A DNA stretch of 64,000 nt from Marinomonas vulgaris (GTDB lineage: Bacteria; Pseudomonadota; Gammaproteobacteria; Pseudomonadales; Marinomonadaceae): assembly GCF_018145875.1 (NCBI RefSeq), contig NZ_JAGSSV010000003.1, forward strand, positions 1-64,000, read 5' to 3'. This document shows, piece by piece, positions 46,436 through 54,293 of this stretch. The number at the start of each line of letters is the position of its first letter. Within the stretch, counting starts at the first letter, position 1. The notes beneath the pieces were generated by a model. The model ran no database searches, was not told the origin of the DNA, and was given only the letters and a program-made list of their open reading frames with translations. The position numbers and the translations under genes are program-made.

Positions 46436-47771
46436 CCTAACCATTTTGGTAATTGATGATGAACCCAACTTAGTTCGTAGTCTCCAATTTTCACTAAATG
46501 ACCAAACTATAGACCTTCAGGCTGCATATTCTGGCACAGAGGGAATTCAGCGATTCAATACGTTAACTCCTGATGTCGTACTGCTGGATCTAGGGCTTCC
46601 AGATATGTCTGGTTTAGATGTATTAACACAACTAAAAAGTATATCCGACACTCCGGTCATTATGATTTCAGCTCACGGCGACACCAGAACCGCCGTAAAG
46701 GCAGTAAGAGAAGGCGCTCTCGACTATATAACAAAACCATTTGATATCGATGAATTAGAACTATTAATTCGCCGTTGCGGAGAGCAACAGCGCCTTTCAA
46801 AAGAGCTGCATTTTTTACGTTCTCAGCAAATTCATACTCAACGTATTGTTGGTAATAGCCATCAAACCGAGACACTGAGACATATGATCGAGCAGGTGGG
46901 CGACAGTACAGCCAAGACCATTTTAATATCAGGCCCATCTGGTACAGGTAAAGCACTCATTGCCCGTAGCCTACATGATGTGCGCTTTTCTAATGCCCCT
47001 TTTATAGAAATAAACTGTGCAGCTTTGCCAGAACAACTTATTGAAGCTGAATTATTTGGGGCTGAGCGAGGAGCTTATACTGGCGCCGTTCAAAAGCGCG
47101 ACGGCCTTATTTCACTTGCCGATAATGGCACTCTATTTTTAGATGAAATAGGCGAAATGCCTATGGCCATTCAAGCAAAACTACTCACTTTTCTTGAAAA
47201 CCGTGTCTATCGCTCTATTGGTGGAGGGAAGGAGCATAAAGCCAATGTAGTCGTTATTGCTGCTACAAACAAAAATTTAAAAACCGCCGTTGACGCTGGA
47301 GATTTTCGTGCAGACTTATATTATCGTCTTAATGTCGTGCCTATCGTCGCACCCTCTTTGAGTGATCGAGTTGAAGATATCAGTTTATTAATTCGCTTCT
47401 TTGGCGAAGCGTTTGCAAAGCAAGAAGGCTGCAAACCACCTATTTGGAGTGAAGAGATTATTGCCCAACTCCAAACCTATTCATGGCCAGGCAACATTCG
47501 AGAGCTAAAAAATTTAGTAGAACGAATTATTATTTTATATCCAGGTCAAACAGCACTGCCGAAGCATTTGCCCAATGAATATAGGAAAAATGCTATATCA
47601 ACTACAGTAGACAACTTAGACTATTCATCGGTAGTAGAACATAAAGAACGAGAGCTGATACTCAGTGCATTAAGAAAGAACGGAGGGCGAAAAGGCCTTG
47701 CCGCTGAACAACTCGGTATTTCAAGACACGCATTGAAACGTCGTATACAAAGACTCAATATTGATTTTTAA
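46428..47771 (+). CDS. Sigma-54-dependent response regulator (NtrC/DctD family)
   Basis: Protein of 447 residues. The receiver has IDDE, phosphoacceptor Asp54 in LLDLGLPDMSG and Lys103 in YITKPFD. The AAA+ domain has Walker A GPSGTGKA (169-176), the sigma-54 contact loop as GAYTGA (215-220, Tyr in place of the commoner Phe) and Walker B GTLFLDEIGEMP. The C-terminal Fis-type HTH is RKNGGRKGLAAEQLGISRHALKRRIQ. It is coupled to the kinase. The obvious target is the sigma-54 promoter at 49164-49180, with repeated elements at 49039-49095 suitable as its upstream sites. Confidence 0.9.
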   Translation: MNNLTILVIDDEPNLVRSLQFSLNDQTIDLQAAYSGTEGIQRFNTLTPDVVLLDLGLPDMSGLDVLTQLKSISDTPVIMISAHGDTRTAVKAVREGALDYITKPFDIDELELLIRRCGEQQRLSKELHFLRSQQIHTQRIVGNSHQTETLRHMIEQVGDSTAKTILISGPSGTGKALIARSLHDVRFSNAPFIEINCAALPEQLIEAELFGAERGAYTGAVQKRDGLISLADNGTLFLDEIGEMPMAIQAKLLTFLENRVYRSIGGGKEHKANVVVIAATNKNLKTAVDAGDFRADLYYRLNVVPIVAPSLSDRVEDISLLIRFFGEAFAKQEGCKPPIWSEEIIAQLQTYSWPGNIRELKNLVERIIILYPGQTALPKHLPNEYRKNAISTTVDNLDYSSVVEHKERELILSALRKNGGRKGLAAEQLGISRHALKRRIQRLNIDF

Positions 47772-47801
47772 CTCACACAAAATAACAATAAGAACGCCTT
47801 T

Positions 47802-49037
47802 ATGAAACAGTTAGCTTGGTTACTTGCCCTACTAGGATGTTTAACCGTCACAAATAGCTCAGCAGAAATAATACTTGGCAACCAAACGAATGCTGATATG
47901 AATATCGGCTGTCTTTTTCCGCTTACTGGTCGCGGTGGACTATACGGCGAGGACAGCAAAATTGGTATTCAACTCGCCTTGGAGCAACTTTCAACTAAGC
48001 CAAACCGCTATCCTAGCTTAAAAATTCTTATCAAAGACTCTAGATCAAAGGCCTCACGAGCGACGCGCTTGGTCAAGGAGTTAGTTCAAGAACACCAAGT
48101 GCGCTTTATTTGCGGGGTTGTCAACTCCTCAATCGCTTGGCAAGTAGCGCAAGTGACACAGGAAGAAAATGTCTTTTTTATTGGAACAGATCACGCGTCA
48201 TCACGCATGACAGGTTCAGGTACACGTCCACTGTATTTTCGCGTCAGCAATAACACTCAACAAAGTATGCTTGCTGGTGCCAAGTACATTCGTGAGCACT
48301 TTTCTTTTTCTGCCGAAAACCCAATTCGTATTTCCTATATAGGGCCCGACTACGAATACGGCTATACCGTATGGGATGATCTAGAAAATTCTCTTAAACA
48401 GCAAAACGTTAACTACGAAGTAGTAACTACTTTATGGCCCACATTGTACGAGCCAAATTACTCAAACTTCATCCAAGCATTACTTAAAAAGCCTACTGAC
48501 TTAATAATCAATTCGATGTGGGGAGGGGATCTCGTCACCTTCATTCAACAGGCTAATAACACGAGTCTTTTTAAACACGCACAATTTGCTAACTTTGATA
48601 CTGGTGCTAACTTTGAAGTCCTTGCCGCATTAGGAAATAACATGCCAGAGGGGCTCATATTAGCGTCTCGTCATCACAACAATTGGCCAGAAACAGAATT
48701 CAATCAGTGGTTTGTTTCGCGTTTTTATGAACTGAGTGGACACTATCCATCTTATGCTGCCGAAGGGGCTTACTCAGGTATTATCGCTATAGCCGAAGCA
48801 GTTCGACTTGCAGGTGTTAATGCCAGTAATGAAGAACTCCAACACGTTCTGGAAAATTTGATGATTAAGCTACCTGAAGATCCTATTGGCTTTACGTCTT
48901 ATATGGATGCTAACACTCATCAGCTTCAACAAGTCATCTCTATTGGTACTTCAACCAATGACAAATCTCTTCCACCCGCCGCACGTTTACTCAATAATTG
49001 GTCAGTTTATTACCCTGACAGACGCCAGTCTCATTAA
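47802..49037 (+). CDS. Periplasmic solute-binding protein (branched-chain/urea type), probable co-sensor
   Basis: Exported protein of 411 residues with a signal peptide of ~20 residues (MKQLAWLLALLGCLTVTNSSA). The type I periplasmic-binding fold of the Leu/urea/amide family (Peripla_BP_6) is shown by MNIGCLFPLTGRGGLYGEDSKIGIQLALEQL, RLVKELVQEHQVRFICGVVNSSIAWQVA, FFIGTDHASSRMTGSG and the hinge ISYIGPDYEYGYTVWDDLENSLK. No ABC permease or ATPase is nearby, and the gene follows the kinase and regulator by 30 bases. It therefore probably presents a ligand to the kinase rather than feeding a transporter (inference). The ligand is unknown. Confidence 0.82.
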   Translation: MKQLAWLLALLGCLTVTNSSAEIILGNQTNADMNIGCLFPLTGRGGLYGEDSKIGIQLALEQLSTKPNRYPSLKILIKDSRSKASRATRLVKELVQEHQVRFICGVVNSSIAWQVAQVTQEENVFFIGTDHASSRMTGSGTRPLYFRVSNNTQQSMLAGAKYIREHFSFSAENPIRISYIGPDYEYGYTVWDDLENSLKQQNVNYEVVTTLWPTLYEPNYSNFIQALLKKPTDLIINSMWGGDLVTFIQQANNTSLFKHAQFANFDTGANFEVLAALGNNMPEGLILASRHHNNWPETEFNQWFVSRFYELSGHYPSYAAEGAYSGIIAIAEAVRLAGVNASNEELQHVLENLMIKLPEDPIGFTSYMDANTHQLQQVISIGTSTNDKSLPPAARLLNNWSVYYPDRRQSH

Positions 49038-49038
49038 A

Positions 49039-49095
49039 TTTTGAGCGGATTTCGATCATTATGAGCGCCAAAATTCGATCTAAAACCGCTCAAAA
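49039..49095. promoter_or_regulatory. Repeated/inverted element, probable upstream activator sites
   Basis: TTTTGAGCGG (49039-49048) and CCGCTCAAAA (49086-49095) are perfect 10-base inverted arms. Inside, TTCGATC occurs twice (49051-49057, 49074-49080) and TGAGCG recurs at 49062. The block lies about 70-125 bases before the -24 element, where sigma-54 activators bind. It may also act as a weak 3' stem-loop for the preceding gene. Confidence 0.55.
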
Positions 49096-49163
49096 ATAAT
49101 ACGTAGCCTCTTACTCGCTATTATAATTCTATATTTTTCAATTACATAGATTAAATTCATAAG

Positions 49164-49180
49164 CTGGCATCTTGTTTGCA
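49164..49180 (+). promoter_or_regulatory. Sigma-54 promoter of the ALDH/ADH/permease operon
   Basis: CTGGCATCTTGTTTGCA: TGGCAT...TTGCA with GG (49166-49167) and GC (49178-49179) exactly 10 bases apart. It predicts a transcript start near 49191 and a ~206-base leader to the aldehyde dehydrogenase. The sigma-54 activator gene is 1.4 kb upstream. Confidence 0.8.
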
Positions 49181-49184
49181 AATG

Positions 49185-49206
49185 TTAAGAACAACATTGT
49201 TCTTAA
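49185..49206. promoter_or_regulatory. Perfect 22-base palindrome at the predicted transcript start
   Basis: TTAAGAACAA (49185-49194), CA, TTGTTCTTAA (49197-49206). It begins 5 bases after the -12 element and covers the expected +1, an ideal place for a repressor operator. No repressor gene is adjacent, so the protein is unknown. Confidence 0.55.
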
Positions 49207-49396
49207 TAAAAAAATAATAAGAGAGCGCATTGCATCGATGCCACACTACCTCACATAGCCTCCCAGCAACTTGAGTGGCCTCTTATTGATTATTTTTTTT
49301 GAATAATGATTTGCTTGTCTTCTGTTTATGGATTTATCCATCCTCACAACGACAAAACAGAGCGTCTTAAAAATAACCAATATAAAGGTGATACTC

Positions 49397-50836
49397 ATGT
49401 TAAAAGATATGTCACTCCTAAAAACTCGCTGCCTAGTCAATGGCGAGTGGGTCGAAGCTAAATCACAGGTAACCCACCCTGTCACTAACCCAGCCACAGG
49501 TGACGTTATTGTAGAAATACCTCATCTTGCACCAGAGGAAATCCCTGCGATTATTCAAGCGTCTCAAATAGCACAGAAAAAATGGGCTGCCTTGCCCGCC
49601 AAAGAACGTTCGGCCATCTTGAGACGGTGGTTTGAGCTGATGATTGAAAACACAGACGATCTCGCCCTATTAATGACAACAGAACAAGGCAAACCACTCG
49701 CTGAAGCAAAGGGTGAGATTGGTTATGCTGCGTCATTCATAGAGTGGTTCGCTGAAGAAGCAAAACGCATTTACGGTGACACTATTCCGGCTCCCCGTGC
49801 AGATCAAAGACTCACTGTTATCCGTCAGCCAATCGGTGTGACTGCGGCGATTACACCATGGAACTTTCCTGCTGCGATGATTACCCGAAAAGCCGCACCA
49901 GCACTGGCAGCCGGCTGCTCAATGATCGTTCGTCCTGCTGACTTGACGCCACTTACAGCATTAGCAATCGGTGAATTAGCACAACGGGCAGGTATTCCCG
50001 CTGGTGTTTTTCAAGTGATTACAGGATCAGCTAGCCAACTTGGAAAAGTTCTAACCGACAGTGAAATCGTCAGCAAACTGTCTTTTACCGGCTCCACCGA
50101 AGTAGGTCGTTTATTAATGGCGCAATGTGCACAGACGATCAAAAAAGTCTCTTTAGAACTTGGCGGTAACGCTCCGTTTATCGTTTTTGATGATGCCGAT
50201 CTGGACAAAGCGGTCGAAGGCGCTATGGCCTCTAAGTACCGTAATGCCGGACAAACTTGTGTTTGCGCTAACCGTATTTTAGTGCAGCGGGGAGTATATG
50301 ACGCATTTACCGCAAAGTTGGCTGAAAAAGTAAAAGCGTTGAAAATTGGTAATGGCGCAGATGCAGGAACAGACATTGGCCCCATGATCGAAGAAAAAGC
50401 CATTGCAAAAGTAGAAGACCACATCCAAGACGCCGTCAGCAAAGGAGCCAAATTAATCTTTGGTGGTAAGCGCTTAGGTGGACTTTTCTTCCAACCGGCT
50501 ATTTTGACGGGTGTCACCACAGACATGAAGGTCGCAAAAGAAGAAACCTTCGGTCCTATGGCGCCGCTGTTTGCATTCGAGACAGAAGAAGAAGCCATCA
50601 CTATGGCAAACGATACGATTTTTGGACTGGCGGCGTATTTTTATACTCGCGACCACAGCCGCATGATTCGCGTATCAGAAGCACTTGAGTACGGCATGGT
50701 TGGTCACAACACCGGATTAATTTCGAACGAAGTCGCGCCGTTTGGTGGCATCAAACAATCTGGTTTAGGGCGTGAAGGCTCTAAGTATGGCATAGAGGAA
50801 TACCTCGAAATGAAATACGTATGCAGTGCCCTATAA
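49397..50836 (+). CDS. NAD(P)-dependent aldehyde dehydrogenase, succinate-semialdehyde (GabD) type
   Basis: Cytosolic aldehyde dehydrogenase of 479 residues. Motifs: AAITPWNFPAAMITRKAAPALAAGCSMIVRP (cofactor site), FTGSTEVGRLL, LELGGNAPFIVFDDADLD (catalytic Glu) and NAGQTCVCANR (catalytic Cys). The TCVCANR form and RQPIGVTAAITPWNFP are typical of succinate-semialdehyde dehydrogenases, though glutarate-semialdehyde enzymes look alike. AAGGTG at 49385-49390 selects the ATG at 49397 over an upstream in-frame start at 49328. It is the first gene after the sigma-54 promoter and is followed 27 bases later by the iron-type alcohol dehydrogenase, which could supply its aldehyde. Confidence 0.88.
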   Translation: MLKDMSLLKTRCLVNGEWVEAKSQVTHPVTNPATGDVIVEIPHLAPEEIPAIIQASQIAQKKWAALPAKERSAILRRWFELMIENTDDLALLMTTEQGKPLAEAKGEIGYAASFIEWFAEEAKRIYGDTIPAPRADQRLTVIRQPIGVTAAITPWNFPAAMITRKAAPALAAGCSMIVRPADLTPLTALAIGELAQRAGIPAGVFQVITGSASQLGKVLTDSEIVSKLSFTGSTEVGRLLMAQCAQTIKKVSLELGGNAPFIVFDDADLDKAVEGAMASKYRNAGQTCVCANRILVQRGVYDAFTAKLAEKVKALKIGNGADAGTDIGPMIEEKAIAKVEDHIQDAVSKGAKLIFGGKRLGGLFFQPAILTGVTTDMKVAKEETFGPMAPLFAFETEEEAITMANDTIFGLAAYFYTRDHSRMIRVSEALEYGMVGHNTGLISNEVAPFGGIKQSGLGREGSKYGIEEYLEMKYVCSAL

Positions 50837-50863
50837 CCTAATCACATTATTTTGGAGATCATT

Positions 50864-52030
50864 ATGACGGACGGCATCAAATCTTTTTCTTTTAATACCC
50901 CAGGTTCCATGCACCTCGAATGGGGTGGCGCAAAACGCCTAGGCGAGTTACTCGGCAGCTGGTTCAACGAGCGTAATCTACTTGTCGTAACAGACAAGTT
51001 TTTGAATGAGAGTGGCCTATTAGAGCAAACCAAAGCATCTCTTAAAAAGCACGGCTTCACTGTCAGCGTGTTTGACGACGTTGTTGCTGATCCACCAGAA
51101 CACGTATTAATAGCCTGTGTTGAACAAGGAAAAAAAAGCAATACGGACATTGTCCTAGGTTTAGGTGGCGGCTCTTCTATGGATATAGCCAAACTAGTGG
51201 CTGTTATGCTCACGTCCGAACAGCCACTATCTGAACTCTACGGGATTGGTAATGTTACTGGCACTCGAACGCCTTTAGTTCAAGTGCCAACCACAGCTGG
51301 CACAGGATCAGAAGTCACTAACATCACGATTCTAACAACGGGAGAAACCACAAAAATGGGCGTGGTGTCTCAGCAGTTGTACGCAGATCGTGTTTTATTA
51401 GATGCTGAACTCACCGTTGGCCTTCCTTCATTACCAACTGCCGCGACCGGCATTGATGCCATGGTGCATGCCATTGAAGCTTACACCTCGGTACACCTTA
51501 AAAACCCTCTATCAGACGCTTTGGCAAAAGAAGCCTTGCGCCTCTTAACCAAAAACCTAGTCATCGCTTGCCAAGATGGACAAAACCGTACGGCCCGTGA
51601 AGCTATGTTGTTAGGAGCAAATTTAGCGGGACAAGCCTTTTCGAATAGCCCAGTGGCTGCCGTTCATGCTCTTGCGTATCCATTAGGCGGTCACTATCAC
51701 CTACCTCATGGGTTAACAAACGCTCTTATGCTTGGCCCTGTACTTCGATTCAATATGGCCGCTGCCGCGCCATTGTATGCCGAGTTGGCTGATGTCGTTC
51801 TCGGACATTCTGACAACGACGTAGACACTAGATCGGCGAAATTCGTCGAATTTATGCAAGCACTGATGAATGAGTCTGGCGCACCACAACGCCTACAAGA
51901 CGTTGGAGTGACAAAAGAAAGCCTACTAACTCTGGCGAAAGACGCCATGTTACAAACACGCTTACTTGGTAATAACCCTGTTCCAGTAACTGAAGAAGAT
52001 GCCTTGGCCTTGTATCAAGCCGCGTTCTGA
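50864..52030 (+). CDS. Iron-containing (group III) alcohol dehydrogenase
   Basis: Protein of 388 residues. The NAD-binding GLGGGSSMDIAK motif and VPTTAGTGSEVT are diagnostic. The metal ligands are present: Asp and His in ATGIDAMVHAIEAY, then His in AAVHALAYPLGGHYHLPHG (two). GGAG at 50854-50857 supports the ATG at 50864. With the adjoining semialdehyde-type dehydrogenase, a plausible pathway is 4-hydroxybutyrate to succinate semialdehyde to succinate, as with GbdH-type enzymes. Other diol- or alkanol-derived alcohols are equally possible. A small hairpin (52049-52064) separates it from the permease gene. Confidence 0.88.
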   Translation: MTDGIKSFSFNTPGSMHLEWGGAKRLGELLGSWFNERNLLVVTDKFLNESGLLEQTKASLKKHGFTVSVFDDVVADPPEHVLIACVEQGKKSNTDIVLGLGGGSSMDIAKLVAVMLTSEQPLSELYGIGNVTGTRTPLVQVPTTAGTGSEVTNITILTTGETTKMGVVSQQLYADRVLLDAELTVGLPSLPTAATGIDAMVHAIEAYTSVHLKNPLSDALAKEALRLLTKNLVIACQDGQNRTAREAMLLGANLAGQAFSNSPVAAVHALAYPLGGHYHLPHGLTNALMLGPVLRFNMAAAAPLYAELADVVLGHSDNDVDTRSAKFVEFMQALMNESGAPQRLQDVGVTKESLLTLAKDAMLQTRLLGNNPVPVTEEDALALYQAAF

Positions 52031-52048
52031 TTCTAAACACCCTCTTGG

Positions 52049-52064
52049 CCCCATGAAAATGGGG
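52049..52064 (+). other. Intercistronic GAAA-capped hairpin
   Basis: CCCCAT-GAAA-ATGGGG, six pairs with a stable tetraloop, in the 66-base gap between the alcohol dehydrogenase and permease genes. There is no T tract, so it is more likely an mRNA processing or stability element than a terminator. Confidence 0.45.
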
Positions 52065-52096
52065 TCGTATAACTAAAAAAATAAAAGGAAATAACC

Positions 52097-53464
52097 ATGA
52101 GAGAAGAGCGCATAGATGGTCAAGAAACACCCTATTGGAAAATGGGACCTTTCAAAGTAAGGCTACCTTTTGTTCATTATCGTTTTGAATGGCCAGATTA
52201 TTTTCAAGGTCTACTAATGTGTGCGGTGGACTTAGCAGCAATTCCACTTATGACAGAACTACTTGGTATGCCGTTCGAAGTTGCACTGGCAGTGGTCATG
52301 TTAAATGGCTTGTTCTACTTGTTGCACCATTTATTGGGTGATCCTGTAGTTCCAGGTTGGATCACACCTGCAATTCCACTACTCATGGCGTATTGCTCAA
52401 CCTTCCCAGAAGGGCCTGAACGAATACATGCTCTCGTGTCATTTCAGCTACTCTTGGGGGCCTTTGCCATCTTTATTGGAGCCTCAGGGCTTGCACATAG
52501 GGTAGTCTCACTCATACCACAAGCGATTAAATCCGGTATTATCATCGGTGCTGGTATTGCTGCCGTAATGGCCGTATTTAAAGTAGATGGTCGCTTTGAT
52601 ACTTACCCCGTAACCATTACGCTTGCTGTGGGCGTAGCCTTCTATATGATTTTTTCGCGTCACTTTGCGGCGTTAAAACAAAATAATGCGCTTTTTAACC
52701 TTATCGGTAAACTGGGTATTTTTCCGATAGTTGTTTTAGCTATTATCATTGCACCAACGGTAGGTGAAACATCTTGGCCTGAAATTCAGTGGGGCTTTTC
52801 GTCTCCTGACTTCATTACGCTTTGGAATGAGTACACAGTATTTGGTCTTGGTATGCCGCCACTCATGATGTTTGTAACCGCTGTACCAACGGTATTAGCA
52901 GCATACATCGTTTTATTTGGTGACGTATTACAAAGCAAAGCCATTCTGGAAGAAGCAGATCAAATTCGTACAGACGAGAAAATTGACTACGATCCTGATC
53001 GTGCTCACATGATCTTTGGTGCTCGAAATTCTGCAATGTCTATTTTAGGGCCTGACGTGGCCATGTGCGGACCTCTTTGGGCAGCGATGCATGTCGTGAT
53101 CACTGAGCGTTTTAGCCAAGGTAAAAAAGCAATGAACTCCATTTTTGGTGGCGCAGGCTCTTTCCGCTGGGGTACAAATACAGGTTTGATATTCATGCCT
53201 ATTGTAACGCTAGTACAACCTATTTTAGGTGTGGCTCTTGCTCTTACTTTATTGATTCAAGGCTATGTGTCCGTAAAAATCGGCATTATGGAAGCTCGAT
53301 CTCAGCGCGATTTAGGTATTGCCGGTGTGGTTGCCGCTGTATTAGCAACACGTGGTGCAACATGGGCTTTTGCGGTCGGTGTCGTGTTATGTATTTTGGT
53401 CTATGGTCGTGACTTTTTTAAAGGTGAAAAAGATAGTACTTTTGTAAAAGATCAGTCAAAATAA
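52097..53464 (+). CDS. Multi-pass permease, nucleobase/sulfate-carrier (UraA/SLC26-like) type
   Basis: Inner-membrane protein of 455 residues with roughly 11-13 hydrophobic helices and a hydrophilic N-terminus. Segments such as IPLMTELLGMPFEVALAVVMLNGLFYLL, GDPVVPGWITPAIPLLMAYC and PQAIKSGIIIGAGIAAVMAVF recall NCS2/SulP-fold carriers, but I do not recognise a named family with confidence. AAAGGAAATAACC precedes the start. As third gene after the aldehyde and alcohol dehydrogenases it presumably imports the substrate or a related acid. The substrate is unknown; purine or uracil transport is not implied by the context. Confidence 0.7.
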   Translation: MREERIDGQETPYWKMGPFKVRLPFVHYRFEWPDYFQGLLMCAVDLAAIPLMTELLGMPFEVALAVVMLNGLFYLLHHLLGDPVVPGWITPAIPLLMAYCSTFPEGPERIHALVSFQLLLGAFAIFIGASGLAHRVVSLIPQAIKSGIIIGAGIAAVMAVFKVDGRFDTYPVTITLAVGVAFYMIFSRHFAALKQNNALFNLIGKLGIFPIVVLAIIIAPTVGETSWPEIQWGFSSPDFITLWNEYTVFGLGMPPLMMFVTAVPTVLAAYIVLFGDVLQSKAILEEADQIRTDEKIDYDPDRAHMIFGARNSAMSILGPDVAMCGPLWAAMHVVITERFSQGKKAMNSIFGGAGSFRWGTNTGLIFMPIVTLVQPILGVALALTLLIQGYVSVKIGIMEARSQRDLGIAGVVAAVLATRGATWAFAVGVVLCILVYGRDFFKGEKDSTFVKDQSK

Positions 53465-53474
53465 CCTCACCTCA

Positions 53475-53508
53475 GTAAACAAACACAACACTCATTGTGT
53501 TTGTTTAC
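53475..53508. terminator. Strong hairpin after the permease gene
   Basis: GTAAACAAACACAA (53475-53488), loop CACTCA, TTGTGTTTGTTTAC (53495-53508): 14 perfect pairs. No long T run follows on either side. It ends the sigma-54 operon and could also serve the small minus-strand frame facing it. Confidence 0.65.
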
Positions 53509-53533
53509 GACTTCAAATGATAAGTACCTTGAA

Positions 53534-53686
53534 TCACTTAAAATTCAACGTTGATATAGGTGCATCCTCATCTTTTTGCTCCCAAAACCCGCATTTATCC
53601 TCTATAACGCGTTGAGCCTCGATTTGGTCGGTGTTCATTATTCCCAAGCGTGGCGTTATCCCATAAACTAGCGCTCCAGATTTCAT
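53534..53686 (-). CDS. Small hypothetical protein
   Basis: Possible 50-residue protein (starting MKSGALVYGITPRLG and ending ISTLNFK). It is not recognised. Support is limited to a good ribosome site, AAGGG six or seven bases before the ATG, and its position in a 307-base gap otherwise free of genes, with a strong hairpin facing its 3' end. It has no signal peptide or membrane segment. It may equally be a chance frame. Confidence 0.3.
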   Translation of the reverse strand: MKSGALVYGITPRLGIMNTDQIEAQRVIEDKCGFWEQKDEDAPISTLNFK

Positions 53687-53771
53687 TAGGCGCCCTTGCC
53701 TACTAATAAGTAAGCCTACAATAAATAGGCACAAAATCTGACAATCATGATTCAACACTGTGGGTATTTTA

Positions 53772-54293
53772 ATGTTAAACAAACTGGTCAGTTCGGCCGA
53801 GGCGGTTTCCCATTATATGGGGCGATTCGTTGCTTGGTTTACCTTGGCGATGATGCTGCTTACCTGTCTCGTCGTTCTTTTGCGTTATGGCTTTGATATT
53901 GGCTCGGTCGCTTTGCAGGAGTCTGTGTTGTATCTGCATGCGATGGTGTTCATGCTCGGTGCGGCGTATACCTTTAAAGACGACGAACACGTGCGTGTGG
54001 ACGTGTTTTACCGCGATTTTTCTGCGACAAAAAAAGCTTGGGTAAACATCATCGGTGGTATTTTCTTTTTGCTGCCTTTTACGCTGTACACCGCTTACCT
54101 AAGCTTTGATTACGTGAGCGCTTCTTGGCGTGTGCTGGAAACCTCACCAGAACCTGGCGGCTTGCCATTCGTCTACCTGCTCAAAACGCTGATTCCCATT
54201 ATGATGATCAGTTTAATCATCCAAGGGGTTGCGGATATTCTGAAGAACCTCGGTGTTGTAACGTCAGCAAAAAACACTAGAGGACAAAACTAA
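53772..54293 (+). CDS. TRAP transporter small permease subunit (DctQ family)
   Basis: Four-helix membrane subunit of 173 residues. FVAWFTLAMMLLTCLVVLLRYGF, LQESVLYLHAMVFMLGAAYTFKDDEHVRVDVFY and the C-terminal helices are standard DctQ features. With DctM it couples the sodium gradient to uptake from a periplasmic binding protein. The ATG at 53772 is chosen over a GTG at 53760; the ribosome site is weak. The stop overlaps the dctM start by one base. No binding-protein gene is in this operon; two candidates lie at 61.8-64 kb. Confidence 0.9.
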   Translation: MLNKLVSSAEAVSHYMGRFVAWFTLAMMLLTCLVVLLRYGFDIGSVALQESVLYLHAMVFMLGAAYTFKDDEHVRVDVFYRDFSATKKAWVNIIGGIFFLLPFTLYTAYLSFDYVSASWRVLETSPEPGGLPFVYLLKTLIPIMMISLIIQGVADILKNLGVVTSAKNTRGQN

